A DNA stretch of 46,013 bases from JAZDJP01 sp043803805 (lineage in GTDB: Bacteria; Planctomycetota; JAZDJP01). The position numbers and the translations under genes are program-made. The stretch is from the NCBI GenBank assembly GCA_043803805.1, contig JAZDJP010000043.1, positions 1 to 46,013 of the forward strand. The letters are read 5' to 3'. Shown here piece after piece: positions 32,611 to 40,216 of the stretch (position 1 is its first letter; each line of letters opens with the position of its first letter). Below the pieces are notes generated by a model. It had not been told where the DNA came from. It ran no database searches and saw only the letters and a program-made list of their open reading frames with translations.

Positions 32611-33564
32611 GTGGCCAAGGCCCGGGAACTCATCCGACGCCGCAAAAGCGTGCAGAACACGCGGAAGATCACGCGCACCATGGAAATGGTCGCGACGGCG
32701 AAGGCCAGGCGAACCCAGGATCGCCTGAAGGGGGCTCTGCCCTATTTCGCGCGTCTTACCCGCATGGCCGGCCTCCTGCTTGCGCACGCGCCGGATTTCC
32801 ATCACCCGTTATTGGGACCGCGGACGAACGGCGGGATTTCCGGCGGTGGTTCCGCGATTCGCGGTTCGCGATCCACGATCCACGCCTCCGGGGGTTCTGT
32901 GAGCGACGCTTCACGAGCGACGAGCGACGATAAAGTGGCATTGCTCGTGGTTACTGCGAACCGGGGTCTCTGCGGCGGATTCAACACGAACATCCTTCAT
33001 CGGGCCCGCGCGTTTGTCGGGGAGCATGGCGGGGCGGGGCGGGTGGCGGTTCATGCGATCGGGAAGAAGGGCATCGCCGGACTCCGGTACGCCGGCGTCA
33101 TCCCGGCGGCGGCCCACACCGACGTGGACGACAAGCCCGATTTCGACAAGGCCTCGCGGATTGCGGCGCCTCTGGCGGAGGGATTCGCGGCGGGGGACAT
33201 CGGCGAGGTGTGGATGCTTTACACGAAGTTCCTTTCCTCGGGTCAGCAGAGGCCGGTTCTCGAGAGGCTCCTGCCCCTGGAGATGAAGGCGGAGCAGGCC
33301 GGGGGAGTTCCGCCCCTGATGGAACCGTCGCCCGGCGCGCTTCTCGCGGGCATGATCCCGTTGATCATGCGTCTCACGCTTCTCATGGCGCTTCACCATT
33401 CGGCGACGAGCGAGCAGGTCGCCCGGCGGAACGCCATGAAGAGCGCCACGGACAGCGCGGAGGACATGATTAATTTCCTGACGAAATCCTACAACCGGGC
33501 GCGGCAGACCCAGATCACGATGCAGATCGCGGAGATCGTGGGGGGGGCGGAGGCGATACAATAA
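32611..33564 (+). CDS. atpG: F1 ATP synthase subunit gamma with in-frame repeat insertion
   Basis: 317 residues from a GTG start (GAGGGGAGGG upstream). The N-terminal helix RRRKSVQNTRKITRTMEMVA, the NRGLCGGFNTN segment and the C-terminal helix (ARRNAMKSATDSAEDMINFL, NRARQTQITMQIAEIVGGAEA) are conserved, so the rotor shaft looks functional. Typical gamma subunits have about 285-295 residues; the excess is a Gly/Ser/Arg-rich stretch of about 37 residues between HHPLLGP and DKVALLVVT, encoded by 7-bp tandem repeats. It falls just before the Rossmann-like domain. The stop is followed by a 356-bp repeat-rich spacer. Confidence 0.96.
   Translation: MAKARELIRRRKSVQNTRKITRTMEMVATAKARRTQDRLKGALPYFARLTRMAGLLLAHAPDFHHPLLGPRTNGGISGGGSAIRGSRSTIHASGGSVSDASRATSDDKVALLVVTANRGLCGGFNTNILHRARAFVGEHGGAGRVAVHAIGKKGIAGLRYAGVIPAAAHTDVDDKPDFDKASRIAAPLAEGFAAGDIGEVWMLYTKFLSSGQQRPVLERLLPLEMKAEQAGGVPPLMEPSPGALLAGMIPLIMRLTLLMALHHSATSEQVARRNAMKSATDSAEDMINFLTKSYNRARQTQITMQIAEIVGGAEAIQ
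32854..32930. repeat. Heptanucleotide tandem repeats inside atpG
   Basis: Two runs of degenerate 7-mers: GCGATTC-GCGGTTC then GCGATCC-ACGATCC-ACGCCTC (32854-32888), and GAGCGAC-GCTTCAC then GAGCGAC-GAGCGAC (32901-32928). The second type recurs upstream of atpD as GAGATAC-GTTTCAC then GAGCGAC (33879-33899). The array is read through in frame, adding about 37 residues to gamma. Confidence 0.75.
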
Positions 33565-33786
33565 TCCGCCGCTTCCGCCGGGCGGCGAGCGCCGAGCGAG
33601 TAGCGAGGACAAGTGAGCCGGAGGCGGACCGGAGGCCATGGAGGGCCGGAGGTCGGCGATTCCGATCGCCCCGAGCGGAGCGAGGGCGCGAAGCGGGAGG
33701 CGGAGCGCAACGAAAGCGAGCCGCCCAGGGCCGAGCGGAGGGCGACAGGAGGTCGCCCGAGCGCTTGGCCGGAGGCGATTCAATAA
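33549..33786. repeat. Repeat-rich spacer bounded by a 16-bp direct repeat (atpG-atpD)
   Basis: The last codons of atpG, GGAGGCGATACAATAA (33549-33564), recur at 33771-33786 as GGAGGCGATTCAATAA (15 of 16 identical). Between them lie about 206 bp of GAGCG/GCGAG/CCGGAGG-type low-complexity sequence with two perfect hairpins: GGCGAT-TCCG-ATCGCC (33655-33670) and GGGCGAC-AGGAG-GTCGCCC (33740-33758). After it come ATGATGA-type short repeats (33786-33815) and the heptamer repeats at 33879-33906. No gene is seen in 33565-33920. Confidence 0.65.
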
Positions 33787-33920
33787 ATGATGAATGCGGA
33801 ATGATGAATGATGAATTTTTACGAGCAGGGGAGGGTCGTGGGAATGGAACGCTGTGTGCCGGGCACGGATGAAATTACGAGATACGTTTCACGAGCGACG
33901 CGTTTGCGGAGGTCTGAACT

Positions 33921-35330
33921 GTGAACAAGGGCAAAATCGTCCAGGTCATCGGTTCGACGCTGGACGTCGAATTCGAGAAGGGGCATCTTCCGGCCATCTT
34001 CAACGCCCTCGTCGTGGACGTGGAGGCGGAGGGACGGAAGATGCACCTCGTCTCCGAGGTCCAGCAGCACCTCGGGGGCAATCGCGTCCGGGCCATCGCG
34101 CTTTCCCTCACGGACGGGCTCGTCCGGGGGATGGAGGTGACTGACACCGGCGCGTCCATCACGGTTCCGGTGGGGCAGGTGACTCTCGGGCGGGTGTTCG
34201 ATCTGCTGGGCAATCCCGTGGACAAGAAGCCGCTCGGCGCGGTGAAGGAGCGCCATCCCATCCACCGCCTGCCGCCGGCGTTCGACCAGATCAAGCCGAA
34301 GACGGAGGTGTTCGAGACGGGGATCAAGGTGATCGATTTGCTCGCCCCCTACACCAAGGGCGGAAAGACGGGGCTTTTCGGCGGCGCCGGCGTGGGGAAG
34401 ACCGTGCTCATCACCGAGCTCATTCACAACATCGCCACGGAGCACGGCGGCGTGTCGGTTTTCGCGGGCGTGGGCGAACGGACGCGCGAGGGGAACCAGT
34501 TGTGGCTGGAGATGCAGGAGTCGGGCGTCATCGAAAAGACCTGCATGGTCTTCGGCCAGATGAACGAGCCGCCGGGCGCGCGTCTGCGGGTGGGTCTCTC
34601 GGCGCTGACCATGGCGGAGTACTTCCGGGACGTGATGGGCCAGGACGTCCTCTTGTTCATTGACAACATCTTCCGGTTCTCCCAGGCGGGCTCGGAGGTG
34701 TCGGCCCTTCTCGGGCGGATGCCCTCGGCGGTCGGCTACCAGCCGACGCTTTCCACCGAGATGGGGGAGCTTCAGGAACGCATCACCTCCACCGTGAAGG
34801 GCTCCATCACGTCGGTCCAGGCGGTCTACGTTCCGGCGGACGACTACACGGACCCGGCCCCGGCGACGACGTTTTCCCACCTCGATGCGACGACGGAACT
34901 CAAGCGCGAGCGGTTCGAGAAGGGGCTCTACCCCGCGGTGGACCCGCTCACCTCCACCTCGCGGCTCCTGGATCCGCAGTACATCGGCGAGGACCATTAC
35001 GCGGTGGCGCGGGAGATCCAGAGGATTCTTCAGCGGTACAGGGACCTTCAGGATATAATCGCCATCCTCGGGATGGACGAACTCTCCGAGGACGACAAGG
35101 TTCTCGTGAATCGCGCGCGGAAAATCGAGCGGTTCCTCACCCAGCCGTTCTTCACGGCGGAACAGTTCACGAACATGCCCGGGAAATTCGTGAAACTCAA
35201 GGACACCATCCGGAGCTTCAAGGCGGTGGCCGCGGGCGAATACGACAACCTGCCCGAGCAGGCCTTCTACATGGTGGGGACCATCGAGGAGGCGGTGGCG
35301 AAGGCGGAAAAACTGAAATCAGAAACGTAA
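33921..35330 (+). CDS. atpD: F1 ATP synthase subunit beta
   Basis: 469 residues from a GTG start (GCGGAGGTCTGAACT upstream). The P-loop GGAGVGKTVLI, GERTREGNQLWLEMQESG, MNEPPGARLRVGLSALTMAE and the DELSEDDK-x-V-x-RARKIERFL C-terminal region are complete. It is the catalytic subunit of F1. It lies 356 bp after atpG, an unusually long gap in this operon, with no obvious strong promoter in the spacer. Followed after 18 bp by a KWG-repeat lipoprotein gene instead of atpC. Confidence 0.98.
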   Translation: MNKGKIVQVIGSTLDVEFEKGHLPAIFNALVVDVEAEGRKMHLVSEVQQHLGGNRVRAIALSLTDGLVRGMEVTDTGASITVPVGQVTLGRVFDLLGNPVDKKPLGAVKERHPIHRLPPAFDQIKPKTEVFETGIKVIDLLAPYTKGGKTGLFGGAGVGKTVLITELIHNIATEHGGVSVFAGVGERTREGNQLWLEMQESGVIEKTCMVFGQMNEPPGARLRVGLSALTMAEYFRDVMGQDVLLFIDNIFRFSQAGSEVSALLGRMPSAVGYQPTLSTEMGELQERITSTVKGSITSVQAVYVPADDYTDPAPATTFSHLDATTELKRERFEKGLYPAVDPLTSTSRLLDPQYIGEDHYAVAREIQRILQRYRDLQDIIAILGMDELSEDDKVLVNRARKIERFLTQPFFTAEQFTNMPGKFVKLKDTIRSFKAVAAGEYDNLPEQAFYMVGTIEEAVAKAEKLKSET

Positions 35331-35348
35331 TTTTTCGGGGAGGGAGCC

Positions 35349-36011
35349 ATGGGGACGAGGACGTGGGCGATGGTGGCGGGGCTGGCGATGCTGGCCCTTG
35401 TGTCGTGTCGTGGGAAGAAGGAATCCGGTCCAACGTCGGAGAAGACGACGCCTCCGGCGGCGGAGCCGGTCGTCCCGAAGGCGGAAAATCCGCCCATTGC
35501 GTCGAAGGGTGTCGCCGATGCGGTCCCGGCGGTGACGGAAGACGAGGTCCCCGCCTCTCCGAAGGGAACGGGCGCCGTCCATACGCGCTATGAATTCCTG
35601 GCGCCGAAGGATTTCCCGGAGGGGTTGGCGAACGTGCGGCTGGGGGCGCGGTGGGGATACGTGGACCGGGTCGGGAACATCATCCTCCCGCCGCTCTACG
35701 ATGACGCCTGGGCCTTCACGGAGACTCTGGCCGCGGTGAAGGTGGACGGCAAGTGGGGATACATCAACACCAAGGGGGAAAAGGTCATCCCGCCCCAATT
35801 CGATCTCCCGGGGAATTTTTCGGAGGGGCTGGCCAAGGTGAATGTCGGCGGCAAGTGGGGCTACGTGGATACCACGGGCAAGATCGTCGTTGAGCCCCAG
35901 TTCGACGACGTGCGGGATTTCAAGAACGGTCTCTCCGAGGCGAGGGTGGACGGCGTCTGGAAGCCGATTGACCGCCGCGGAAAGACGCCCATCCCGCATT
36001 TTGAGCGGTAG
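35349..36011 (+). CDS. KWG/WG-repeat lipoprotein between atpD and atpC
   Basis: 220 residues; the start follows GGGAGGGAGCC. A lipoprotein signal ends LALVSC with lipidation at C20. Residues 25-75 are a Pro/Glu/Lys-rich linker. Residues 80-215 hold four WG-type repeats (ARWGYVDRVGNIILPPLYDD, GKWGYINTKGEKVIPPQFD, GKWGYVDTTGKIVVEPQFDD, then a degenerate GVWKPIDRRGKTPIPHF). WG repeats occur in many secreted bacterial proteins of unknown role. Its place inside the ATP synthase genes, cotranscribed with them by spacing, is not a standard arrangement; whether it has anything to do with ATP synthase is unknown. Confidence 0.85.
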   Translation: MGTRTWAMVAGLAMLALVSCRGKKESGPTSEKTTPPAAEPVVPKAENPPIASKGVADAVPAVTEDEVPASPKGTGAVHTRYEFLAPKDFPEGLANVRLGARWGYVDRVGNIILPPLYDDAWAFTETLAAVKVDGKWGYINTKGEKVIPPQFDLPGNFSEGLAKVNVGGKWGYVDTTGKIVVEPQFDDVRDFKNGLSEARVDGVWKPIDRRGKTPIPHFER

Positions 36012-36077
36012 AAGAGAGTGGATAGTGAGCGCAGGTTGACGCGGTCGCTCATCACGGACTTGTCGAGAATGTGAAGT

Positions 36078-36470
36078 ATGAAGTGCGCGGTGCTGACACC
36101 CAACAGCTCGTTATTCGCCGGCGAGGCGGATGCGGTGACGCTCCCCGACTTCAGAGGGGCGATGACCGTTCTCCCGCGTCACGCGCCCCTTCTCGGGGCG
36201 CTTGGCGTCGGTCATGTCGTCGTCCGGACGGGGGGATCGGAGCGCCGGTTCGCCGTCGAGGAGGGGTATTTCGAGGTGGACCGGAAGGGCGTGACCGTTC
36301 TGGCCGCCCGGGCCTGGGCCCCGGCCGACCTCACGCGCGAGGCCGTGAGGGCGCGTCTGGCGGCGGCCGAGTCGGTTCCCGTGCGGGACAAGGCGGATTT
36401 CGAGCGAAAACTCGCCGGGATCGAGCGGGTCCGGAATCTTGGGCGGCTCGTCCCTCCGCCGGGGGCATGA
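36078..36470 (+). CDS. atpC: F1 ATP synthase subunit epsilon
   Basis: 130 residues with the beta-sandwich N-terminal domain (CAVLTPNSSLFAGEADAVTL, FRGAMTVLPRHAPLLGALGV, RRFAVEEGYFEVDRKGVTVL) and a short helical C-terminal part (REAVRARLAAAESVPVRDKA). It links the rotor to F1 and limits ATP hydrolysis. The ribosome site is weak (GAGAATGTGAAGT), with 66 bp after the lipoprotein gene. Followed at 5 bp by an M24 peptidase gene. Confidence 0.95.
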   Translation: MKCAVLTPNSSLFAGEADAVTLPDFRGAMTVLPRHAPLLGALGVGHVVVRTGGSERRFAVEEGYFEVDRKGVTVLAARAWAPADLTREAVRARLAAAESVPVRDKADFERKLAGIERVRNLGRLVPPPGA

Positions 36471-36474
36471 CGTC

Positions 36475-37602
36475 ATGGCCATCGCGCGCCTCGCCTTCGC
36501 CGCCAGCGAACACAATTCGGACATGTACTATCTCTCCGGGTTCCTCGCGCCGGATCCCTTCGCGTGGTTCAAGATTCGCGGTCGGACCGGTGTTGTCCTG
36601 AGCCCGCTCGAACTGGACCGCGGTCGGCGCACGGCCCGGGTTCATCACGTTTTTTCCAATCTCGCCCTCCGCGCCGAATTCAAGTCGGTGTCCTTCCGGA
36701 AGCCCTCCCATGCGGCGCTTCTCGCGTTTCTGTTCAAGCGGCGGGGCGTCCGGAGCGTGGAGGTTCCCCGGTCCTTCCCGTTGGGGCTGGCCGAGGATCT
36801 CCGGAGGGAGGGGCTCCGGGTCGCGCCGGTGAAGGGGGCCTTCGTCCCGGAACGGGCCCGGAAAACCCCGGAGGAGGTGCGGGCCATCGCGGACGCCATC
36901 CGCCGGACGGAAAAGGTTCTGGGGATGGTCATCCGTCGTCTTGCCCGGACGCGCATCCGGAAGGGACGGCTTTGGGAGGGCGGGCGGGTTCTCACCTCCG
37001 AAGCGGTGAAGGCCGGTATCGCGGAGGCGTTTCTCAGGGCGGGGATGCGGGTGGTGGAAGACACCATCGTGGCCTGCGGCGATGACGCCTGCGAGCCCCA
37101 CAACCGGGGGGCCGGACCGCTTCGGGCGGACACCGCCATCATTCTCGACATATTTCCCCGGAGCGAAACGACCCGCTACCACGCCGACATCACGCGCACC
37201 GTCGTCCGGGGGACGGCCTCTCCGGAACTGAAACGCATGTACGCGGCCGTCGCCGCGGCCCAGCGCGCGGCCCTCCGGAAAATCCGGGCCGGCCGGAACG
37301 GCGCCGATGCCAACACCGCCGCGTGTGATTGTTTCAAGGCGTGGGGCTTTGAGACGGGGGAGGAAAACGGCCGCCAGCAGGGATTCATCCACTCCACGGG
37401 GCACGGCCTGGGGCTTGACGTACACGACGGCGGACCGGGCCTTTTCCCGGGGGCGGGGCGCCTTCCGGCCGGGGCGGTGGTTACCGTGGAGCCGGGACTC
37501 TACTATCCCGGGGTGGGGGCGGTGCGCCTCGAGGACGACGTCGTCGTGACGAAGACCGGCTGCCGGGTCCTCTCCCGGTTCCCGAAGGTTCTGGAAATAT
37601 AA
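36475..37602 (+). CDS. M24-family metallopeptidase (Xaa-Pro aminopeptidase-like)
   Basis: 375 residues from the ATG at 36475, 4 bp after the atpC stop. The N-terminal creatinase-like domain is followed by the pita-bread domain with the dinuclear metal ligands: D in ILDIFPRSE, D in HADITRT, H in STGHGLGLDVHDGG, E in VTVEPGLYYPG and E in RLEDDVVVT. It would release N-terminal residues next to proline, or a related activity. Its link to the ATP synthase genes is probably only positional. Convergent with the next gene, separated by 25 bp. Confidence 0.92.
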   Translation: MAIARLAFAASEHNSDMYYLSGFLAPDPFAWFKIRGRTGVVLSPLELDRGRRTARVHHVFSNLALRAEFKSVSFRKPSHAALLAFLFKRRGVRSVEVPRSFPLGLAEDLRREGLRVAPVKGAFVPERARKTPEEVRAIADAIRRTEKVLGMVIRRLARTRIRKGRLWEGGRVLTSEAVKAGIAEAFLRAGMRVVEDTIVACGDDACEPHNRGAGPLRADTAIILDIFPRSETTRYHADITRTVVRGTASPELKRMYAAVAAAQRAALRKIRAGRNGADANTAACDCFKAWGFETGEENGRQQGFIHSTGHGLGLDVHDGGPGLFPGAGRLPAGAVVTVEPGLYYPGVGAVRLEDDVVVTKTGCRVLSRFPKVLEI

Positions 37603-37627
37603 TTCCCCCGAAGCCCCGGACTGGTTC

Positions 37628-38335
37628 CTACCAGAAGGGATGTTCCCGGATGGGCTGTTTCGGGGGGAGCCCGCCGAACAGGGCCGCGACCCCCGCCGCC
37701 AGCCACGTGCCGAGCGCCGCGAACACGAACATCCCCGCGATCACGAGCGGATAGCGGATCCAGTGGCGGGATTTTTCCGCGCCGGCGAACCGGTCCAGCG
37801 CGGGCATCAGCGCCAGGCCCGCGATGGACCCGTACACCAGAAACACGTACCCGCCGAGCACGACCGCGGCCGCGGGATTGACCGGCAGCGCCCGCGCCAT
37901 CGCCAGGAACACCGCGCCGAGTTGCTCGAAGAATATCCCCAGGAATCCGGTCACGAGAAACGCCTCCCGCAACCGGAACGAATACCGGCGCAGGACCAGC
38001 CCCCAGGCCAGCGCCCACCCCCCGTAGAATCCCGCCCCCAGAATCAAATCGGCGAAGAGCTGGGGATGAAGCAGCGCCGGGGACGGGGCGGCGCGCAGGT
38101 AGTTGTCCATCCAGGCGAGGATTTCCGTGAGGGTGCCGGCGGTGAGGAACGTCCCGGCCAGGAGAAGTGGTGTCGGGCCGGCCGCCCGCCCCGCGGCGGC
38201 GATCCGGTCCCGGAACAGGCCGGCCGTGGCGAACACGGCCAGGATCAGCATCATGGTATCGGGCGGACGGCGCAACAGCCCGGCCAGCCCCGCCAGGACG
38301 CCCGCGACGAGCAGGAATTTCAATCCGGCACGCAT
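37628..38335 (-). CDS. Multi-pass membrane protein of unknown function
   Basis: 235 residues with about six hydrophobic segments (FLLVAGVLAGLAGLL, MMLILAVFATAGLF, PLLLAGTFLTAGTLTEILAW, DLILGAGFYGGWALAWGLVL, AAAVVLGGYVFLVYGSIAGL, PLVIAGMFVFAALGTWLAAG). A short charged motif RYSFRLREAF lies between helices. No family was recognised. It is possibly the last gene of the minus-strand sigma/toroid group, 125 bp after the toroid gene, or independent. Confidence 0.7.
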   Translation of the reverse strand: MRAGLKFLLVAGVLAGLAGLLRRPPDTMMLILAVFATAGLFRDRIAAAGRAAGPTPLLLAGTFLTAGTLTEILAWMDNYLRAAPSPALLHPQLFADLILGAGFYGGWALAWGLVLRRYSFRLREAFLVTGFLGIFFEQLGAVFLAMARALPVNPAAAVVLGGYVFLVYGSIAGLALMPALDRFAGAEKSRHWIRYPLVIAGMFVFAALGTWLAAGVAALFGGLPPKQPIREHPFW

Positions 38336-38382
38336 GGGATTCCGGATCGCGTCATGGGAAATCCCTCCGGCATCATGCGATT

Positions 38383-38409
38383 GGCGTTGCGTGTCATGCG
38401 CGCAACGCC
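38383..38409. repeat. Perfect 9-bp hairpin downstream of the toroid gene
   Basis: GGCGTTGCG (38383-38391), a 9-nt loop and CGCAACGCC (38401-38409), followed on the plus strand by a second hairpin CGAAAT-ATTTC-ATTTCG (38411-38427). Both lie just past the 3' end of the minus-strand gene at 38461. There is no T-run on the minus strand, so an intrinsic terminator is uncertain; mRNA 3'-end stabilisation is possible. Confidence 0.4.
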
Positions 38410-38460
38410 TCGAAATATTTCATTTCGTGAACGGCTCTAAACGCTATCCGCTCGTCACGG

Positions 38461-40119
38461 TTATTTCAGCATCAGGTTATACCGGTAATACACCTCCATG
38501 CACAGCGCCCCGATGGCGGTGGCGAGCACGCGACCGCCGCGATCCGCCCGCATCATCGGGTCGTTTTCGGGGTCCCAACTGCCGTCGGCGTGTCCGCCCC
38601 GGCGCTGATTGGGGAGAAGCGCGGCCTTCATGGCTTCATTCCACTGCTTCCAGTACGGCCCCCCGATGATGTTCATCGCGAGGGTGGCGTAGTACCAGTA
38701 ATAGAAATCCTTGCCGGTCTGCTTCGCAAAATGGACATCCCCGCTGGCGGGACCCCACGAGGGCAGGCTTTCGAGGATGAATTTGGCCCCCTCTTCAAAA
38801 CGCTGATCTCCGGGAGGGTCGCCCATGAACATGAGGCACACCATCCCGATGGCCGTCGTCCGGAGCAGTTTCGCGGGACTGTTGTACCCGAAGTAGCCCT
38901 TGTATTCGCCGGAGGCGACCTTCTCCACCCAATTGCGGGCCCCTTCCCACGTCTGGGGGGGGATGTTGAGCTTGGCCATCTTGGCGGACTTGAGGGCCAT
39001 GACCTGCCAGCCGACGACGGACGTGTCATTGTCCCCGCACTTCGGCGTATAGCGCCAGCCGGAGTAGGGATTTTGGGCCTCGACGATGAAGTCCACCGCC
39101 TTCTGGGCGGCCTCCTTGAGTTTGTAATCGTTGGTCATTCCATAGGCCTCGACCAGGGCCATCGTGGCGATCCCCTGGGCGTACATCTGGCCGGTCCCCT
39201 CCGGGTCGCCTCGGAGGTCGCCGTCGGGTTTCTGGATCGTGATCATCCATTCCAGTCCCCGTCGGACGGTGTCCCTGAATTTCCCGTGCTTGTGGGTGTG
39301 GCCGGCGCCGAGAAACGCCAGGAGAGACATCCCGGTCACGGCGGTATTGGCTCCCTTGGCGCCGTTGACGGTGCAGACATCCCCTCCGCAGTGTTTGGAG
39401 AACCCGTCCGCGTCCCATTTGCCGTCCTCGTCCTGGTGGCGTTTGAGCCAGAGGAGGGCGGCCTCCACCGCCGACTCCGTGGCCTTGGAGCCGCCGCCCC
39501 GGGCCACCAGGTTCCGCCGGCCGCCGAACCGCCCGCCGAAGGCCCCGCCGGCCCCGCCTCCCGTTCCGATTACGTCCAGCGCCCCGTATCCCTTGAAGGG
39601 CTGGTTGGACAGAAAGTTGGTGCTGTCCCCCTTCATCTGCATGAAGTCTTCGTTGTTGGCGGTCTCGTTGTGATCGGACGTTTCGAAGTCCTTCACCACG
39701 ACGGGGTTTTCCACCGGGGGGAGGTCGCTGTCGGTCTCGACCTCCTTGGTGGACTTCACGATGTCGCGGAGTTTGTTCTCATCGTATTCGGGCTCGGGGG
39801 GCCTCTCCTGGATCGGGATGGCGACGACGACCTCCTTCTTCTCATCGCTGACGGCAAGGACGGTGAGCCAGCAGAACATGAGGATGAGGCCGTGGATCCC
39901 CAGCGACATGGCCCACCATGGGGTGCGCTTGAATTGTTCGGAGAGCCAGTCTTCGGCGGGAGACGCTTCCTCGACAATCGCTTCTTCGGGCGTTTCCTCC
40001 GCGGCTTCCGCCTCGGCGGGCTCGGCCAGATCCTCCGGGTCTATCGGGACGGGCTCGTTTTCCCCGACGACGTCGTAGGACTCCGGCTCCGGCGATGAAC
40101 CATCTTTCGGGTCAGCCAT
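38461..40119 (-). CDS. Membrane-anchored squalene-cyclase/prenyltransferase-repeat protein
   Basis: 552 residues; the start at 40119 follows GGGAGGTAGTC. An acidic cytoplasmic N-terminus (residues 1-60, many E/P) precedes one TM helix (69-90, WAMSLGIHGLILMFCWLTVL), a linker with a Gly-rich stretch (about 185-205, GTGGGAGGAFGGRFGGRR) and an alpha/alpha toroid of squalene-oxidase-type repeats (AVEAALLWLKRHQDEDGKWD, AVDFIVEAQNPYSGWRYTPK, GGHADGSWDPENDPMM). The cyclase catalytic DxDD motif is not seen, so a structural or binding role is more likely. Related TM-toroid proteins are common in Planctomycetes and relatives. It lies beside a gene with the same toroid fused to an anti-sigma domain. Confidence 0.85.
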   Translation of the reverse strand: MADPKDGSSPEPESYDVVGENEPVPIDPEDLAEPAEAEAAEETPEEAIVEEASPAEDWLSEQFKRTPWWAMSLGIHGLILMFCWLTVLAVSDEKKEVVVAIPIQERPPEPEYDENKLRDIVKSTKEVETDSDLPPVENPVVVKDFETSDHNETANNEDFMQMKGDSTNFLSNQPFKGYGALDVIGTGGGAGGAFGGRFGGRRNLVARGGGSKATESAVEAALLWLKRHQDEDGKWDADGFSKHCGGDVCTVNGAKGANTAVTGMSLLAFLGAGHTHKHGKFRDTVRRGLEWMITIQKPDGDLRGDPEGTGQMYAQGIATMALVEAYGMTNDYKLKEAAQKAVDFIVEAQNPYSGWRYTPKCGDNDTSVVGWQVMALKSAKMAKLNIPPQTWEGARNWVEKVASGEYKGYFGYNSPAKLLRTTAIGMVCLMFMGDPPGDQRFEEGAKFILESLPSWGPASGDVHFAKQTGKDFYYWYYATLAMNIIGGPYWKQWNEAMKAALLPNQRRGGHADGSWDPENDPMMRADRGGRVLATAIGALCMEVYYRYNLMLK

Positions 40120-40216
40120 GACTACCTCCCTGAACCGGGGGATAGGGAAGACATAAAATACGTATGTAGTTTACCTGCCCGGTTCCTCTCCGGCAAGCGT
40201 TAAGTTAAGATGAGAT

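Noticed and set aside
31075..32805. 576-codon minus-strand frame opposite atpA
   Set aside because: atpA is unmistakable on the plus strand; the antisense product is His/Arg-rich and unrelated to any family.
32854..33906. CRISPR array
   Set aside because: The repeats are contiguous 7-8-mers without spacers of regular length; no cas gene is present in the window.
38461..40119. Functional squalene-hopene cyclase
   Set aside because: The toroid repeats are present but no DxDD catalytic motif was found, and the protein has an acidic cytoplasmic tail and TM anchor.
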